A stretch of DNA of 64,000 nucleotides from Moniliophthora roreri (Eukaryota; Basidiomycota; Agaricomycetes; Agaricales; Marasmiaceae). The notes below the pieces were generated by a model that made no database searches, had not been told where the DNA came from, and was given only the letters and a program-made list of their open reading frames with translations. Positions 24,611-34,672 of the stretch are shown one piece after another; the stretch's first letter is position 1; each line of letters begins with the position of its first letter. The translations under genes were made by a program, and so were the position numbers. The DNA lies in NCBI GenBank assembly GCA_001466705.2, contig LATX02000176.1, positions 248,001-312,000 of the forward strand, read 5' to 3'.

Positions 24611-25850
24611 TTATGAAGATACTTTTGCTGTGATAACCCTCCTAGATGCCTTTCCTCCTCCTTGTGCAGCCTTGAGCTCCTCCTGTACTATCTGAGCGCC
24701 CAACTTCTTAATCTCTCCCTTGTCGCCTGCGCCAATCCTCTCCAGCTCTTTCTGAATCTGGCCATAGACCTTTGCACCGACCCCGATAGGCATCCTGTCC
24801 CATTTGACCATTCTCATGCCAACACCACCCATCTCATGCCTCATCAAGTACTTGAACCAACGGTCGACAACCTCCGGGTCAGCATCGTATGCCTTAATAC
24901 ATCGTTTGTAGACCTTGCGTTCAAAGTTCTCCTGGCTTTTCTTGAAGATGAACGGGCTCCGTAGGACAGTCCAGAGACTTCGTTGAGTGGGTAGACCAAT
25001 AACCTTGGATGTGGGAATGCCGAGGGCTGAGGCGGCATGGACGGAGAAGTGGGTGAAGAGAGAGAGGAGTTTGGGGTGGTGCGAACGAAAGTGAATGGTG
25101 GCGACGGGTAAGGCGTGAGTCTGGGGATGGAAGTAAGGTGGGTGGATGCCACGACCATGGACAATGTGGGAGGCGTATTGCTCTTCAGTGAAGTTGGGAC
25201 CAAGCTCGTCTTTGAGGGATCCTGGTGTGGATGGTTGTCCTGACGTTGTAGTTACTTGGTCTAGCTGCTTATGTATGAGGAAAGATCTAGAAAGGTGTTG
25301 TTAAAGAATGCATGGTCGTCTGAGTACTAAACGCACTCTGAGCCAAACATCTCAGCTTCGGAAGTGGCCAACCTACACGCGTATTAGCATGACCCATTCG
25401 TGAAGTTTACAATGTCACCAATTCACTTTGGTGTCTCGGGTTTGCCAGATACGGGCTTCATCTGGTCCACAAGTTCATTATACTCCTTGTCCATCCCTTC
25501 TTGAATGCTCTCGAGGTCTTCAAACGTCAGATCCCTAGAACCCAAAAAAATATGGGGAGAAAATATGGTGAGATGACAGAAGTAGGTTTCAGAGAGCATA
25601 ACGCACTCTTTGTCAAGAAGCGCTTGAATATTCGCATCATTCTCATCGTCACCCCTATCCTTGTTTCGACTAGAGGTTGCTAGGGTTTTCTTCGTTCTAA
25701 CACTGGAGGTTTTCGTTCGCGTCAGTATGTTTGTTGGACGAGAACAAGAGAGACGTACAGAGTTGTCCTTGCCACTGCAGCCTTGCATATAGTCGGCCTA
25801 GATAAAGAAAGTATCCGTGCAGGTGCCGCTCGAGCAATTGCGGAGAACAT
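24611..25850 (-). CDS. RSM10: Mitochondrial small-subunit ribosomal protein uS10m
   Basis: Exons 25850-25759, 25702-25607, 25534-25427, 25372-25337 and 25286-24611 give 335 residues. The N-terminus MFSAIARAAPARILSLSRPT is a basic, acid-free mitochondrial presequence. A poorly conserved acidic linker (DRGDDENDANIQALLDKE) follows. The S10 fold is in the last exon: ATIHFRSHHPKLLSLFTHF, GLPTQRSLWTVLRSPF, FKKSQENFERKVYKR and HEMGGVGMRMVKWD. It is an mRNA/head-domain protein of the mitochondrial 37S subunit. Exon 4 is 36 nt. The gene is divergent from cytosolic RPL9, with start codons 342 bp apart. Confidence 0.92.
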
Positions 25851-26050
25851 TGGGCCCAACCACGTTCCTAGTCGCGGTGTTGGTGAAAGAACGAGGGAGT
25901 AATTCGGAGGTAACGTTTGTGACCTTGTCACCGGCGTCTACTCAGTAAGCGCCTGCTGCTAACAGAGGTAAACAATCGTCTCGGGGGACAACATCGCAAA
26001 ATCTCGTTCACCTCCCGGCCAGCCAAACTCGTCAAGACCATTTCCTCAAG

Positions 26051-26192
26051 GTATGTCCCTCTGCGATCCTATGTTAATGCTATATTTCGAATATACAGAC
26101 CTGTATGAGTCGACTGATACCGAAATCATGGCTATTTTCGCTGGATCACTCATTTCAACTTTGGATGTACTAATACCTCCTTCCCTTTGCAG
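26051..26192 (+). other. Intron in the 5' untranslated region of RPL9
   Basis: A GTATGT donor follows ...TTCCTCAAG, and the acceptor TTTGCAG ends immediately before the ATG at 26193. Leader introns are frequent in fungal ribosomal-protein genes. The start codon is therefore the first triplet of an exon. Confidence 0.7.
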
Positions 26193-26932
26193 ATGCGGGA
26201 CGTCCTCCAAACAGAAGAACTCGACATTCCTTCCGGCGTTGAAGTTTCCATAAGATCTCGCGTCATTAACGTCACTGGACCCCGTGGAACACTCACGAAA
26301 AATGTCAGACATATAGACATGGACATCCGGTTGGTCAAGGGCAAGACGAACAAAGTCACTCTCGCTGTCTGGCAAGGGGGAAGGAAGCATGTAGCATGTT
26401 TGAGGACGATCAAGAGTTTGATTTTGAACATGATTAATGGAGTCACCAAGGTGCGCATTCCATGGCGCTTTTGTTCAACAAATATTTTCACTCACTCAAT
26501 CCCAGGGATTCCAATATAAGATGCGTGCCGTCTACGCCCACTTCCCGATCAACTGTATCATCCAGGATGGTGGTCGTGCATTGGAGATCCGAAACTTCTT
26601 GGGTGAAAAGGCACGTACATATCATCTCGCGCCTCAACTCCCCCTCATTTATCCTATTTGCAGACTGTAAGACACGTCGACATGCTTGACGGTGTCATCA
26701 TATCCGAATCAAAAGCCCAGAAGGATGAGCTTATCTTGGAGGGCAACGACATTGACAACGTTTCTCAGTCTGGTGAGCTCCATTTTACGTATTCTATTCT
26801 TTAACGTCTCACCCGTCTTCCCTTCTAGCTGCTTCCATCCAAGGAATTTGCCGTGTACGGAACAAAGATATCCGCAAATTCTTGGATGGTATCTATGTAT
26901 CTGAGAAGGGTTCTATAGTTCAGGATGATTGA
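26193..26932 (+). CDS. RPL9: 60S ribosomal protein uL6 (L9)
   Basis: Cytosolic large-subunit protein near the sarcin-ricin loop base and P-stalk. Exons 26193-26450, 26506-26610, 26664-26772 and 26829-26932 give 191 residues, the normal length. Conserved text: [106 protein letters not shown]. Intron 2 (26611-26663) has a GC donor (AAG|GCACGT); using the GT four bases later breaks the frame. A leader intron precedes the ATG. Confidence 0.96.
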
Positions 26933-27431
26933 GCACGCATGTCAATTACTTTACTTATGTGTCGATATGCATATGATAAAACATGCATTTACATGTACCA
27001 GGGTCATATCGGTAATCTCAGTGAAAAGTGCATGTGCTTTCAATGTTCTGTTTCCTGTCAGCACTTGTTCGCTATGTCTGACCGCGAGCCGCACGCCATG
27101 ACCTTTCAGAGACACCATCTGTCTCGTTTGGCTTACTCACTCGAATTCCTTTTGAGCAATTCAGATTCCTCCAATAAGATTGAATGCCACAGTACCACCT
27201 TCAGCATTCACAAGGGCATGCAGCAGTTATGTACTCTAAGTCTGCCTACGGGAGGCAATATGGAAACTTTGGATGATCACTGCATCTCCAAAAGTAGGTG
27301 GTTTGCTATTTTTGACGCGCTATCAAGAGGGGTTTGTATTCAAGATTGATCATTAACAATAATATGTGCACGTAAACTCCTGGGAGTAAGATATCCATCT
27401 ACACCGTCTACAACCAAACTCGAATCGATGC
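26933..27431. other. Convergent intergenic region RPL9-uS5m
   Basis: A plus-strand frame of 136 codons (26939-27349) has no recognisable domain and lies in the 3' flank of RPL9, so it is not called. Otherwise AT-rich 3' flanks. Confidence 0.45.
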
Positions 27432-28954
27432 CTACTTCCTAAACACCTCAACTCTTCTACCCCTCTCCCGCTCTACATCCCACTTGGTACGCATGCCGTA
27501 CTACGGGAGAACATCAACATTGAGGATCGTGGAAGTAGAAACAATACTTACGCCCTTTCCAAGTCTCTTACCCCGTCCCCCAGCACCATCTCCAAAACCC
27601 AACGGGTTATGTCCACCTCCGAGCATCATCATGAGTGCTTGCATGATCATGACGGGGTTTCGGGATCCCCATACTTTTGCAGAGATGTCCTACGGGCACG
27701 GATTTCAGTGACGCTCAAGAAACTTGAGCAAGAAACGCACTTTTATACCCCCAGCCTTCAACACCTGATGCACCACCGGTCCACAACGTAGTCCAAATCC
27801 GACCGGTCGTGGTCGCATTTTGATTTCCGTCGAACGGAACTTGAGCGTCATATCCGTCCAAATAGTACGATCTTCAAAGCGGTGGATGTAATCGAGATTC
27901 TTCAGGGCGTTGATTCGGGCCTGGTGAACGAGGCGTGAGTAGGTGTTTCTAAAGATGAGAGAGAGGGAAGGAGGGAACCGTACTTTGGTCCATGCAGCAC
28001 TCGGCTCATCGTCCGTCCCAGCACCGATGCCTACGAGTCCGTTACCGTTGCCGACAACAACCCATCCTTGTGATTGTTGAATCTTTCCTTTTCCTGTTTG
28101 TTGAGTTACAAACCTGCGTGTATTTTCGCGTGAGTGAAGAGGGACAAAAAAAAAAAAAAAAAGAAAGTGTAGACGCCTACCGATGTAGAATGGGGAAAAT
28201 AAACTTGGGTCTGAATGATTCTGGAATGTTTGCTAGCTCAAACTCTCTGCAAAGGAACGATAATTATTGAAACACGGCTTGAAACAAGAGGCGACACGTA
28301 CTTGACTTCCTCCTCGTTCAAATCTGTCTTGGTAGGCTCGACACCTTTCGGTGGATACTGGAGATCCCAACCTTCGACCTTCTGACCATCTTGCTCGAAT
28401 ACGGTCCATTCGGGTGGATTGTCTTTAAAGTGACTCTCCACGAAGAAGGATTGTATATTCCGCTCAATGACGCGGTTATGGTATGGGTTGGTCTTGGTTG
28501 GAGGCATGTCCAGCAACTCCATAGAATCCATAAGCGGGTCGGGGGACATCAAGTTTGGGTATGGTCTATTAGGCAGATCTTTTGACGGGGTATCTTCTAG
28601 GGAAGACGTGTCTGAGCCAGAGGAGGAGATTTCGTTCCGCCGTTCCTCCTCGAGCGCCTCGATGTCGAGTTCAACACCGCATTTTGCCAGCAAGTCCTTT
28701 AGCCCTCTGAGAGCAGTGAAGTTGACAACACTGTCCTGTGATGACGGAGTTTTGAGAAACCTTCTGAGAAGAGAGTTGTATTGAAGGTTTTGTTCGGGTG
28801 TACTCCGGATTTGACGAAGAGCGGTAGTGATGCTTGGATTGGTGCTGGTAAGGAGGGTTTGTAGGGAGAGTCGGTCTGTTATGATGAATTTTGTTGGCTG
28901 GGTGGATGCAGACGTTGCATACCGACGTACAGCGAGTCGGGAAAGTCGGTGCAT
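27432..28954 (-). CDS. MRPS5: Mitochondrial small-subunit ribosomal protein uS5m
   Basis: Exons 28954-28302, 28246-28181, 28113-27984, 27920-27741, 27689-27552 and 27500-27432 give 411 residues. The N-terminus MHRLSRLAVRRYATSAST is a mitochondrial presequence. A long fungal extension follows with a Ser/Asp-rich linker. The S5 double-stranded RNA-binding half reads FVTQQTGKGKIQQSQGWVVV and GNGLVGIGAG. The C-terminal half reads INALKNLDYIHRFEDRTIWTD and FGLRCGPVVHQVLKAGGIKDI, then VWGSRNPVMIMQALM. The tail is basic (WDVERERGRRVEVFRK). Intron 2 carries an A-run near its 3' end. The start codon lies 93 bp from that of the divergent unknown gene. Confidence 0.92.
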
Positions 28955-29047
28955 ATGTGGTCGTCGCGGTGTGACCCAGGTGTGACTTTGAATGTCACAC
29001 TCGAAAAATTTGGGCGTGTCGCGCCTACTTTGCTTCTTCAAGTTGTG

Positions 29048-29782
29048 ATGCTCTCTGAAACAAGACTTCTTCGTCTGCTTTCTCAACAAAATTACGCTTC
29101 AGCATACAGATATCTTCTTGCTCTCAAAGCCAGTCCAAGCATAACCCATATCACACCAAAAGAAGATTATATTCATCCCGTTCTACACACTCTCCCTCAC
29201 CTACCAAACTCTTTCAATAACCAAGTATTCTTCGATTGGTTGGCTCTGTTACCCTCGTTCCATCACCTTCTCCACCGTAAACCTCAGCACATCCGAAAGT
29301 ACGCTTGGGCACATCCCGCTTTTGCCAAGCACCTCTACAAAGAGGGCGATCCCACCACTTTAATACCCGTCACGACAAAGTGGGCAGTCGTCGGCGCAGA
29401 GAAGGGGTACCTTCGGAACTTCTGGCCTGGATATTGGGCCTGGCTAGTTCGTTTAGTCTCAGAAAGTAGTGGCGTTCAGCTGGGAATCCAAGTCATTCAT
29501 GGAGCGGTCGAGTATGAATGTAGTGGGAATCCGCCCTACAACGCGAAGATGAGGAAGGAATTGTTGGGTTTAGAAAAGGTCCTGTCACCATCAGGGTTAT
29601 CTCCGTCAGTGAGGAGGATCATGGACGTGTACATGCCTTTGCTCCAAGGATGTAAGTTGGCCGGGCCAAAGTGGGAGGCAGAATTGGTGAAACAGTTGGT
29701 GAAGAGAGTGGGCGAGTGCGATAGGTCTGAAGAGAACATTGCTGTGCAGAAGGTTCTAGAGAGGTTGAAAGAGCAGTGGTAG
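29048..29782 (+). CDS. Conserved-looking protein of unknown function, single exon
   Basis: A 244-codon frame starting MLSETRLLRLLSQQNYASAY. The frame is open further upstream to 28949, but that start would overlap the uS5m start region, so the internal ATG is preferred. The protein is predicted soluble and largely helical, rich in Trp and Leu in the middle (YLRNFWPGYWAWLVRLVS), with a helical repeat-like rhythm and no signal peptide or transmembrane segment. I do not recognise a family. Sharing a 93-bp divergent promoter with uS5m hints at a mitochondrial or translation link, which is only inference. Confidence 0.7.
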   Translation: MLSETRLLRLLSQQNYASAYRYLLALKASPSITHITPKEDYIHPVLHTLPHLPNSFNNQVFFDWLALLPSFHHLLHRKPQHIRKYAWAHPAFAKHLYKEGDPTTLIPVTTKWAVVGAEKGYLRNFWPGYWAWLVRLVSESSGVQLGIQVIHGAVEYECSGNPPYNAKMRKELLGLEKVLSPSGLSPSVRRIMDVYMPLLQGCKLAGPKWEAELVKQLVKRVGECDRSEENIAVQKVLERLKEQW

Positions 29783-30778
29783 CAGGGAAGAGGTGCAGAG
29801 GTTCCCAGGTCACATCCAATACAGATACCATAGCACGACTAATACAGCATTGCATTCTCGCGCCAACCTCAAGGCAAGGTTGTGCAGATTTGGATTACAA
29901 ATTCTCCGGTATCCTATTCTCGACGCATCGTTATACTGAAGAACGATATCCAACCGACACACGGGAGCCTCTGTCACGGCCTGCAGTTGTGCGATAACAC
30001 CAGTGGTCATGCTGTCTTCTTTATGAAAATAGCACCTGTCACTCGCAGTTCCGAGGCCAAGGCTCAACTCCCCTATAGCAGTGTCCACCGGATTCTTCTG
30101 CTGTTGCAAATTCTTGCTGTAGTCTCTGCTGTTCGGATCTAATCGAGTGGCGCATATGGGTTATAAGTAACTCTGAGGTGCAGCCTATGATATCTCTCAA
30201 TGGCTTCTACTCGATCTCCAATCATCATTTTTGTCTCTGTGGTTACCACTACTAGCAGTAGTGCCATTGACACCAATTCGGATATCCCACTTGTGTCAAA
30301 GTCATCCTGGGCAGTAGCCGATCAAATGGTTCCAGATAGCCCGCTTCAATCATTAGGTTCAGGTATGAAACACCAGTCTCCCAGATTTCATGTACATTCA
30401 CTGACTAGATGACGACAAACAGCCTACCTTCCCCTGATACACTTACCAAGGCCAAAACTAGAATTATGGTCACCCGGAAGGGGTTTCGTGGCATGGGTTA
30501 TTATGAAGCATCAAAGTAAGAGCACTTAATTCTCAAGATATTTTTGCCTTGGAACTAATCAAACATGTAGCTTCTCTCGAAAAACACACTAAGCCTTGCA
30601 GGCTTCATCGAGGTCTACAAGCAGTCATGAAGGCGTCATGGCGTCCCGGGCGACTAGTTGACGCTGGGTACTCCGATGACTGCAGGGTTGTGCGCGCTGA
30701 ACCCATCCGATTTTTCAGATATCGGAGCATTTGTATTATGTATAACCATCCCCAGATACAAAAGTAGACGGGTTCGAC
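29783..30778. other. 1-kb region without a recognised gene
   Basis: Short frames on both strands lack domains. A GGGTTCGACTC word at about 30769 looks like a tRNA T-arm, but no cloverleaf can be drawn around it. Confidence 0.45.
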
Positions 30779-32115
30779 TCAAGCAATATAACCAAGTGTT
30801 ATCAGAGTTAAGGGGCGGACTCGAACGATAATATCCTTCTCTTTGGCTTGATTTATCCAATTCAATCCGTCAAGGGTGCCTTCCGGAGAGTGAAAATGCC
30901 TCACACGGCAATCTTGACCACCCACTACACGTGCTACAATCAACCCAGCAGCGTATCGCTCTCTTCTATTCCATTGTATAGGAGAAACCCAAACCTCTTG
31001 TGGACCCTCCGTGTCATCAGGGTACGTGATTCCAATGTGCTGTACTTCGGAAGGATGCGAAGAAAGTTCGTCTAGGCATCCCAGAGCAAATTCCTGCTGC
31101 AGATACAGATCAGGTATCGTCGCGTGAGGATTCCAAGCTGCCTTTTGCTTGACAGCGCGCAGAGTCAGCGTCCCCAAGCCGACCTTTTCAAACGGTACGA
31201 GCGTCGTGGCTAAAGTGATCCCAACGCTCGAGATCTCGCAAGTCCCGACTTCCCCGCATTCCATATCCGACCGACCATCCATCGTGAATGCTATGACATG
31301 GCCATCTACGGCCACAGCTGCAAAAGCAATGAGCTTGTCATTAGGTTTGGTCAACAGCTCGTTGAGTATAGTTACTGAGGACGTCCGACCAAGACCAACG
31401 TAGAGTCCTCCAGTCGTGCTTGGATAAGGTGAGGGGAACTTTTGATTCCGGAAGAAAGAAAAATGTCTGGTAGTCGCTGCCCAATCAATAGATTGCAAGC
31501 TGAACCTCCAACGTTAATACGGAAGTTCGACAATGACACTGGAGTATATGTGGCGAACGAAAACCAACGAACGGGGAGAGAGCAGCCGTTCTCCAGGACA
31601 CCATACTCGCTGGTTTACGGGCTCAAACGAAGCATCGTACTGACGCCAAACCGGAGACAAGGACATCTTGTCAATTTGACCACCCGGACAAGAAACGGAA
31701 GAGAAACATCATCAAGAGGCTCTGGACGATCCTGAAGAAAGCCGTCGCTGACTCTGTGGGCAGTGGCTGCTATGATGGTTACATGTGCACGCCGAAAAAT
31801 ATTCCGCATCTGCGTGATCTCCTCACGCGGGTCTTGCAGTATGCAGAGTGCCAGAGGTAGCGGAGGCCGGCGAGCGCTCGAGTTGACACGATAATCGTCT
31901 GCGGAAGTAAGCTGGAATCTATTCCGACGAGGTATGTGCCCACATTTTTTGTAGTGTGGCTGGGATTCGCCCCAGACATAGCTAGGAGCTATATACGGCG
32001 TTTGTTCGTTGTTAATAAGATGGAGTTTGGCCGTTTTGGGGTCGATGGAATCAATGAATCGAGTAGGGAGAGATGGATTACGCGGAGAATTGCAGCTTCG
32101 TGAGTACGGATGCAA
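30779..32115 (-). pseudogene. HET-domain (heterokaryon incompatibility) gene, broken
   Basis: HET proteins trigger programmed cell death when genetically different hyphae fuse. Pieces of the domain are recognisable in order but in different frames: TAKLHLINNEQTPYIAPSYVWGE, then (frame 2) GIDSSLLPQTI and LAGLRYLW, then (frame 1) LCILQDPREEITQMRNIFRRAHVTIIAA, then (another frame) QIDKMSLSPVWRQYDA and RVWCPGERLLSPRSLVF. The last piece is a 239-codon frame with NDKLIAFAAVA and WVSPIQWNRRERYAAGLIVARV. The LRYLW-to-LCILQD junction looks like a 7-bp deletion of the usual IDA codons. At least four frame breaks make it a pseudogene. Confidence 0.8.
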
Positions 32116-32220
32116 TGCATGATGCAGTCAGAAGCAAGTGTGCGTGTCGAGGGAGAACTTGCATCATCTCAGATGAGATGCAATATTCGACTCCGAGCAG
32201 CTACTTGAGAAGCTGCAGAA

Positions 32221-32731
32221 TTATCTAGAATTTATGTCAGCCCCGCGACCTTGTTGTGAACACACATCACACATACCATGGTCTGTGTAGACATAGTAGA
32301 CGGAATGAGGCGTATTGTTGATGACAAATTTCAACACTTGAACACCTTTCGGAGTGGCTACATCATTTGCAGATGTGAACCGGAAGCTGACAGTAACGTT
32401 CAGTATCGAACGCTGCTTGTTCTCGTCCTTCGCGGAACGCAAGATCTTGAACCAATGTCAATTTTTATCTGCACATACCTGGACTCGAGTCCAGGTTGTG
32501 ATGTATGAGAAGCCATTTTGTATATTTTGGGACGACCAAGCTGCTTGGAAGTAGTCTCGCGCGAAGAGTCCAGTGCAACAAGTTGAACAGACGAGCGGTT
32601 CTTGTCACTGCAATCATACCATTATTCAGAGCACAGTATGGGCATGGTTCACTTGGGTGAGACGAGGTACCTTTCTGTTTTTGGATACCCGTTGAGTCGA
32701 GAACTATGTCCTCCGGCGGTGTAGCTGACAT
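32221..32731 (-). other. Unresolved coding-like fragment
   Basis: Two minus-strand frames look spliceable. The first starts MSATPPEDIVLDSTGIQKQK at 32731 with a GTACCT donor, and a later piece reads NVTVSFRFTSANDVATP and KGVQVLKFVINNTPHSVYYVY. The gap between them offers only a very short intron, so I cannot build a full model. No domain recognised. It may be a small gene or the relic of one next to the dead HET gene. Confidence 0.3.
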
Positions 32732-32838
32732 AGCTGTTGTCCATGACAGAAATGCGTATTAACAAACCTATAAGCCAAACGGGAAGTGTGACAATTCAGC
32801 GTGATTGTCACAAAGTCGAGTGTACTCGAACCACCACG

Positions 32839-33608
32839 ATGTCCACCTCAACAGAAAACGATCCTTTCTACCTACGGTGCGTCACTATTGTCTGAAAAAA
32901 GTCTGCTTCTATGTTTTAAGTTATATTTTTCAGATACTAGTATGTGTATTTCCAGAGGTAACCGGACCTAAACTAATGTTCCTTCGCTTCTTCCTTTTTG
33001 CGCAAATCTTTTGTCCACCCCTCGTGTTGCGAAAACCCTTAAGTACTGGTCACTCTGGCAAGCACGGACACGAATTCCTAGAATTCGAGTACTCTCACGG
33101 GAGATTGCGATATGCCAACAACTCAAACTACAGAAATGACAGCTTGATCAGGAAAGAGAGTACGTGTTTCGATCATTGCGCAGAAACGAGACTAACGAGG
33201 TCACCAGTGTGGATTGGTCCTCTCGTTGTGAAGGAACTCAAGCGTATCGTTGAGGCGAGTGAAATTGTGAAGGAAGATGACACCAACTGGCCCAAAAAAA
33301 ATATCGTTGGGAAGCAGGAATTGGAGATTAGGATTGGGAATGATCATATTGCATTTGAAGTCCGTTGTCTACCAAGTTCTGGAACCTTGCCGTTGGCTGA
33401 CTAGCCTGTGCCCTCAGACAGCCAAAATCGGATCTCTTGTCGACATCCAGGATTCCGAAGACCCTGAAGGGTTGCGGGTGTTCTACTATCTGATTCAAGA
33501 CCTTCGTGTAAGTGCCTCACCACCTCAAATCAGGAAGAATTGCTGATATCGGGTCAGTGCCTGGTCTTCTCGTTGATCTCGCTTCATTTCAAGATTAAGC
33601 CCATCTGA
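32839..33608 (+). CDS. MAGO: Exon-junction-complex core protein Mago nashi
   Basis: Forms a tight heterodimer with Y14 on spliced mRNA in the nucleus. Exons 32839-32876, 32934-32939, 33044-33159, 33208-33359, 33418-33507 and 33558-33608 give 150 residues. Exon 2 is a 6-nt micro-exon (ATACTA) that supplies the conserved RYY of [23 protein letters not shown]; without it the frame is lost. Other marks: [81 protein letters not shown] and the invariant end [12 protein letters not shown]. Nearly every invariant family residue is present. Confidence 0.95.
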
Positions 33609-34070
33609 AATGCGAGATGGGATCCGCGTGACGTCTGGCTTCATGTTAACCTGGTGCGTATAGTTGCCTCAACTGAGCTTTCGGCGAGCTGAGAATCAAT
33701 GATGCTAGAACTCAAGAAACCATTGTGCTTGGGAATTCGACGTGCTGAAGAATCGTCAAGATAGCGTGCAGATTATGTGTTTGGTGAGTCCGTCCCTGAC
33801 TAGAAAGATGAATGATGAACAAATCACTGATGGTCGGTTTTTAGTTATAGGTCTATAGTTTGCGAATTTACGGATGAAAACGTGTATTGCTATCTCCTGT
33901 TGAATGACGTTTTGACATGACGGAGATGGCCCTCATCCATCGTGTAGTCCACTGGTCCGCTCGAGTACCGATCTTCCGACACATTGAATACCATGCCAAC
34001 AAGAAACTTCAAATGAAATAAAATCAATTCACTGCGGTTTCTGGTAAAGATTCGAAACCATGGTGACGAC
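33609..34070. other. Intergenic region downstream of MAGO
   Basis: No coding signal recognised; the end of the stretch leads into the upstream region of a small unknown gene. Confidence 0.45.
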
Positions 34071-34076
34071 TATAAG
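34071..34076 (+). promoter_or_regulatory. Possible TATA box
   Basis: TATAAG 36 bp before the ATG at 34107. Close for a TATA box, which would leave almost no leader, so confidence is low. Confidence 0.35.
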
Positions 34077-34106
34077 TATTCAGCGCCCGGGTGCCCAAAA
34101 GACTAG

Positions 34107-34523
34107 ATGCCTTCCCATTCTTCTCAGCCCACTGAGATGCTCCACGCCCGACAGGATTCGGACACGATACCCATGACACTTAGACCGCTTCAGAATCCTC
34201 TGCGAACATTGCATTCGAGGCAGAATTCCGTTGCTAGCGACACATCACTGTCAATATTAATATCCGATTTGCGGCTTTCGTCACAGACCCATTCGCGACA
34301 TACTTCTATATCCTCGGTCACATCCACGGAATCATTTTTGGAGGAAGTCGATGAATGGATACAGGGAATTAACCGTCACTTGGCGGATTTGGAGGAGAGA
34401 CATTCTAGGTTGCTTCGTTCCATAAATTCGTGGGTTGTTCCATTTACGTTGCATGGCATTGATTTATCCATTGACGTTGACGATGGTGTCGCAGGTGAAA
34501 TGAATGTTGAACTTGTGTTGTGA
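34107..34523 (+). CDS. Small Ser-rich protein of unknown function
   Basis: A single 138-codon frame. The first 75 residues are Ser/Thr/Arg-rich with repeated RQ(D/N)S and SRHTS-like sites that could be kinase targets. A charged helix follows (FLEEVDEWIQGINRHLADLEERHSRLL, about 79-105), then a hydrophobic tail with GIDLSIDVDDGV. No known domain, signal peptide or membrane segment. It is probably real because codon use matches neighbours and the opposite strand is not open, but expression evidence would decide. Confidence 0.5.
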   Translation: MPSHSSQPTEMLHARQDSDTIPMTLRPLQNPLRTLHSRQNSVASDTSLSILISDLRLSSQTHSRHTSISSVTSTESFLEEVDEWIQGINRHLADLEERHSRLLRSINSWVVPFTLHGIDLSIDVDDGVAGEMNVELVL

Positions 34524-34672
34524 ACTTGTGTATGAGTAGTAATGTATGAAACTTGTATGAAACCATAATACTAGTTGCTTAGTAATTGGATTGATCCCAC
34601 GTGTTGAATGTTGGTTTTTTGGAACTCCTCTCGGTTCCATTTACCACCACCACCACCATCCTCGACTCCAAC

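Noticed and set aside
26939..27349. A 136-codon frame in the RPL9 3' flank
   Set aside because: No domain or signal peptide and it begins a few bases after the RPL9 stop; likely untranslated sequence.
28949..29047. Upstream start of the 29048 gene giving 33 extra residues
   Set aside because: It would overlap the uS5m start codon; the ATG at 29048 gives a cleaner layout.
30640..30790. Possible tRNA from GGGTTCGACTC
   Set aside because: No acceptor, D or anticodon stem can be paired around it.
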